The notes under the pieces are model-generated. The model did not search any database and was not told where the DNA came from. It saw nothing but the letters and a program-made list of their open reading frames with translations. From contig NW_024068198.1 of NCBI RefSeq assembly GCF_009389715.1, positions 1 through 64,000 on the forward strand: a DNA stretch of 64,000 nt, read 5' to 3'. Below are positions 60,478 through 64,000 of this stretch, piece by piece (position 1 is the first letter of the stretch; the number at the start of each line of letters is the position of its first letter). The DNA is from Phoenix dactylifera (Eukaryota; Streptophyta; Magnoliopsida; Arecales; Arecaceae). Position numbers and translations under genes: made by a program.

Positions 60478-62789
60478 TGTTAGGGTTTTCCAGTGCCCTA
60501 GGGCGCAGCGGAAGATACGAGATTATAAAATTTTCTTATAAAACCCATTATATGAAACCCTAATAAGCCAAGATCGCCTTAATAGTATAACCAAATAATA
60601 TAGAAAATATAATCTTGGTATAGAAGAATACCTATCACGCTATATCCAATATATCTGAAGATGTCCTAAGGTGCCCAAATGTTCACCCTCCGATGTTGAT
60701 CCACACAGGAATGGGTTCAAGACTCTAGCTCCACCAAAACTTGATTCTAATTGTTCAATCCTTCCAAAGGATTTAATTGGCTGATTTTCCTTCACTTCCT
60801 TCTTCCTTTCTACCTCTAAAACATTCACTAGCCTTTTTGTCCTAAAGAAGACCCTCTTGTCTTGGGTTAGGACAAAAGAGAGAGGCTTGTAAGAAAGAAG
60901 GGATAAGGGAGAGAGAAGGAGAGGCTTTTTCTTGGATGATCTTTAGAACCCCAAGGCACCTCCTTATTTATAAGAGATGGAGGGATGCATCATAAAGGGA
61001 TGCATCCCATCCACACACCTCATCATGATGAGGCATGTGCCAAGAGATGCATCCCATCATGATGGGGTGCTAAGGAGAAGGGTGTATCAACTTCTTTCTC
61101 ACATCTCCCTCTTAAATCCTGATGATCCAAGGGCCCAAATGCAGTGAACCAAAGCCAATGGTCCAGATCTAGGCGCCATCTAATGGTCCGGATCAGGGCA
61201 TCATCATCCAGGGTGCCATCCAGTGGTCCAGATTCAGGCGCTGAGCAACGGTCCAGATCTTTCATCCAGAGAGCCATCCAGTGGTCCAGTTTCAGGCGCT
61301 AACCAGTGGACCAGATCCTTCATCCAGGAAGCCATCCAATGGTCCAGATGAAGGCGCCAACCAGTGGACCAGATCCTTCATCCAGGAAGCGATCCAATGG
61401 TCCAGAAGTGAAGGCCCTATCAAACCCAATCCAATTGGGTTTAACCAACTTAAAGAAAACATTAAACCTAATCAAATCAGGTCTAATTAAAGCCAAATGG
61501 GTTTCAACTCTTGGCTAACCCATATTAGGTCATGATCTAATCATATTAGATCAACCTAATCTAAGAATCATATTCGAATTTAATTCGAATCAGGAGCTAG
61601 GGTTTGCAACACGTGCTAGCATGTTCATCTTGCAAACATGATCTAATCCAATTAGACCCTTAATCAATTCCCTTGTGTGTGACCCATTGGGTTCCTTATC
61701 TTAGCCAGCAGTAGGTGCAGGTGCAAGTTGACCTAACCTGATTAGAATACCTCTAATCCAATTTAGGTTCAATTTAGTGCTAAACCTGACTTAGCAATCA
61801 GAACCTTTCTGATGCTTTGATCTAATCAAACTCTTTGATCCGATCAACCCACAAGACATGATTGACGTCTAGCAACGTATCATGTTTACCCGGAAGATGA
61901 GGAATGTATTGGACAAATCCAAACATACCCTTCAGTGGAAAGTTACTGTGCAATTCAATCCCTCAGTCATACTACATCCTGAATAAGTGCTCGAGTATGG
62001 ATCAATATCAAACTCAATCACTTATTCATGTCTCTCTCAATCTTTTATATGATAATTCAAACAATGAAACATTAGAAACTCTTTCTAATATTCATTTTGC
62101 TTTGATCAAAGGCTTCTTGAATCATCATAAGATTAGAGTAAGTAGGATGTTACCTTCTCTTACTAGAAGTGACTGATTCCTTGTTGACCTACTCACAACC
62201 TTCGTACAAAATCCACCATATCCAGAATACCCCGTACACAACGCAATGTCGTGAATGAGGGTAAACCAAAACATAGCTTCAAGTGCACAAGGTACCATGG
62301 TGATCTCAGGTCTAAGGATCACTTGCACAACTCCCACTATGAGAACCATCTTTTGATAATTAAGTAAGAATCCATAAGATGTTCTCATGGCTGGTCATTT
62401 CAGTGAACTCATTCCTCTAATGAGCACCCACATCTTTGTATTAGTGTCTCACACAAGTGATTGTGAGATCAATCACCCTCTACATTGAGCATACATAAGA
62501 TGTGCCAGTCTTTCCGGTAATATTGATCCCCGACTCAATAGACCAATTTGACTGGGAATATTCTAAATTAGGATTTTAGGATTTTAGGTCTCACTGGTAT
62601 GATCTCATCATAACCCTAAAACCAATATCCTAATTTATGGGGTTCATCATCCAATAATAAAATAGATAAGCAGCAAATGATGAAACACAATGCCTTTATT
62701 GATATATATCGAGTGTCAAAGTACATGATTTGGAGGATTACAAAGAGAAACCCATCAAATGATTGGCTTATAGGGCATCTACTCTTTCA
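60478..62789 (-). repeat. long terminal repeat of the copia element
   Basis: The 2.3 kb unit is bounded by TGTTAGGG and CTCTTTCA on the plus strand, next to the polypurine tract. It is long for a copia LTR. The second LTR is outside the window, so age cannot be estimated from LTR divergence here. Confidence 0.8.
61150..61410. repeat. tandem repeats within the copia LTR
   Basis: Units of about 60 bases carry CATCCAGgaaGCCATCCAaTGGTCCAGAT and AACCAGTGGACCAGATCCTT. The last two (about 61290-61350 and 61350-61410) are nearly identical; earlier ones are diverged. Confidence 0.75.
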
Positions 62790-64000
62790 ATCTCCCACTT
62801 GCACTAAAGCCAATCGCCCTTATATTTTAACCCCATACAATCGAGGTGACGATTGAATTGCTGCTGTGGTAGAGCTTTAGTAAATGGGTCTGCTATATTG
62901 TTCTTTGTGTCTACTCGTTCAATCTTGACGTCTTGTCTTTCGATTATCTCTCGAACAAGGTGGAAGCGTCTCAAAATGTGCTTGGATCTATGATGAGACC
63001 TTGGTTCCTTAGCTTGTGCAACTGCTCCAGTGTTATCGCAATAAACTGGGACTGGTCCGGCAATCTCAGGAACTACACCCAGCTCTGTGATGAACTTCTT
63101 CATCCAGACTGCTTCCTTAGCAGCTTCACTAACAGCTATGTATTCTGCCTCAGTAGTTGAGTCAGCTACAGTTTGCTGTTTGGAACTTTTCCAACTCACA
63201 GCTCCACCATTCAAAGTGAAGATATATCCAGAGATTGACTTGCTATCATCTGGATCAGATTGAAAGCTAGAATCTGAATAGCCTTCTAGTTTCAATTCTG
63301 ATCCTCCATAAATCAGAAAAACATCTCTAGTCCTTCTCAAGTATTTGAGAATGCTTTTCACAATTTTCCAATGATCCTCCCCGGGATCTGCCTGAAATCT
63401 ACTTACCATACCCAAGGCATAAGCTACATCAGGCCTGGTACATAACATAGCATACATGATCGACCCTACTGCCGAAGCATAGGGAATAGAACTCATTCTA
63501 TTCCTCTCTTCAGATGTCTTAGGAGACATCTTCCTAGAGAGTTGTATGCCATGTCCTATGGGTAAGAAACCTTTCTTACTTCCATCCATGTTGAACCTCT
63601 TCAGCACATTATCAATGTACCTAGACTGGGACAAACCTAGCATCCTTTTAGATCTATCTCTATAGATCCTTATACCAAGTATATAGGATGCTTCACCCAA
63701 GTCTTTCATGGAAAATTTCTTTGATAGCCAAGTCTTGACCGATTGCATCATTGGAACATCATTTCCAATGACCAATATATCGTCCACATATAATATCAAG
63801 AAGACAATAGCACTCCCACTAGTCTTCTTGTACACACAAGGTTCATCTATATTTTTAATGAAGCCAAACTCTTTGACTATCATGTCAAAATGGATGTTCC
63901 AACTTCTAGATGCCTGCTTTAATCCATAAATGGATTTCTTAAGCCTACATACTTGATTTGCTCTCCCTCTTGAGACAAATCCCTCTGGCTGTGTCATATA

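Larger units (their letters stand above)
60478..64000 (-). mobile_element. Ty1/copia retrotransposon, 3' part
   Basis: On the minus strand the window holds, from right to left, the reverse transcriptase and RNase H end of the polyprotein (62804-63997, reaching the edge), a polypurine tract (62790-62800, AAGTGGGAGAT) and one full-length LTR (60478-62789, TG...CA on the plus strand). The coding part includes YVDDILVIGN, the YASAVGSIMYA and TRPDVAYA segments of copia reverse transcriptase, the RNase H start SWKSSKQQTVADSTTEAEY and the end KNNIADPFTKALP. Placement among Angela/Tork-like copias is likely but not certain. The visible part looks whole, which suggests a fairly young insertion. The rest lies outside the window. 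Confidence 0.92.

Overview
The window reads as nuclear DNA of a flowering plant. Introns have GT/AG borders, genes are far apart in AT-rich DNA full of transposon debris, promoters carry plant-type TATAAATA boxes, and one stretch is a piece of chloroplast DNA sitting in the nuclear sequence. GC-rich, Ala/Arg/Pro-rich first exons and the repeat types suggest a monocot, possibly a palm, but the species cannot be proved from the sequence.

The main feature is a cluster of five sphingoid-base C4-hydroxylase (SBH) copies between about 10.4 and 41.0 kb. From left to right they are copy A (+, clearly a pseudogene), copy B (-, intact), copy C (-, reading frame broken by four single-base changes that cancel out), copy D (-, intact, with a 1.25 kb intron) and copy E (+, intact). 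All have one coding intron at the same place, next to codon 74/75. B, D and E each encode 254 residues with three His boxes. The enzyme adds the C4 hydroxyl of phytosphingosine in the ER, so three potentially active paralogues lie side by side.

To the left, the first coding exon of a NAP1-related histone chaperone (NRP/SET type) lies at 2.17-2.30 kb on the minus strand, with the rest of the gene toward or beyond the left edge. To the right are a two-exon GAUT9-like galacturonosyltransferase (44.8-48.0 kb, minus) and a 757-codon SUV3-type organellar RNA helicase (56.9-59.2 kb, minus). Beyond that, one long terminal repeat and the reverse transcriptase/RNase H part of a Ty1/copia element run out of the right edge.

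The remaining DNA holds MITE and hAT-like elements (one with a GC-rich gene-like cargo), a tRNA-derived SINE, a CACTA terminus, a Mutator-like element, LINE 3' ends, a probable old LTR, a dispersed repeat present twice, several tandem duplications, long AT microsatellites, and a plastid petB fragment (group II intron end plus start of exon 2). Paired single-base indels in homopolymers, in copy C and in the NRP exon, raise the possibility of base-calling errors in the assembly rather than gene decay.
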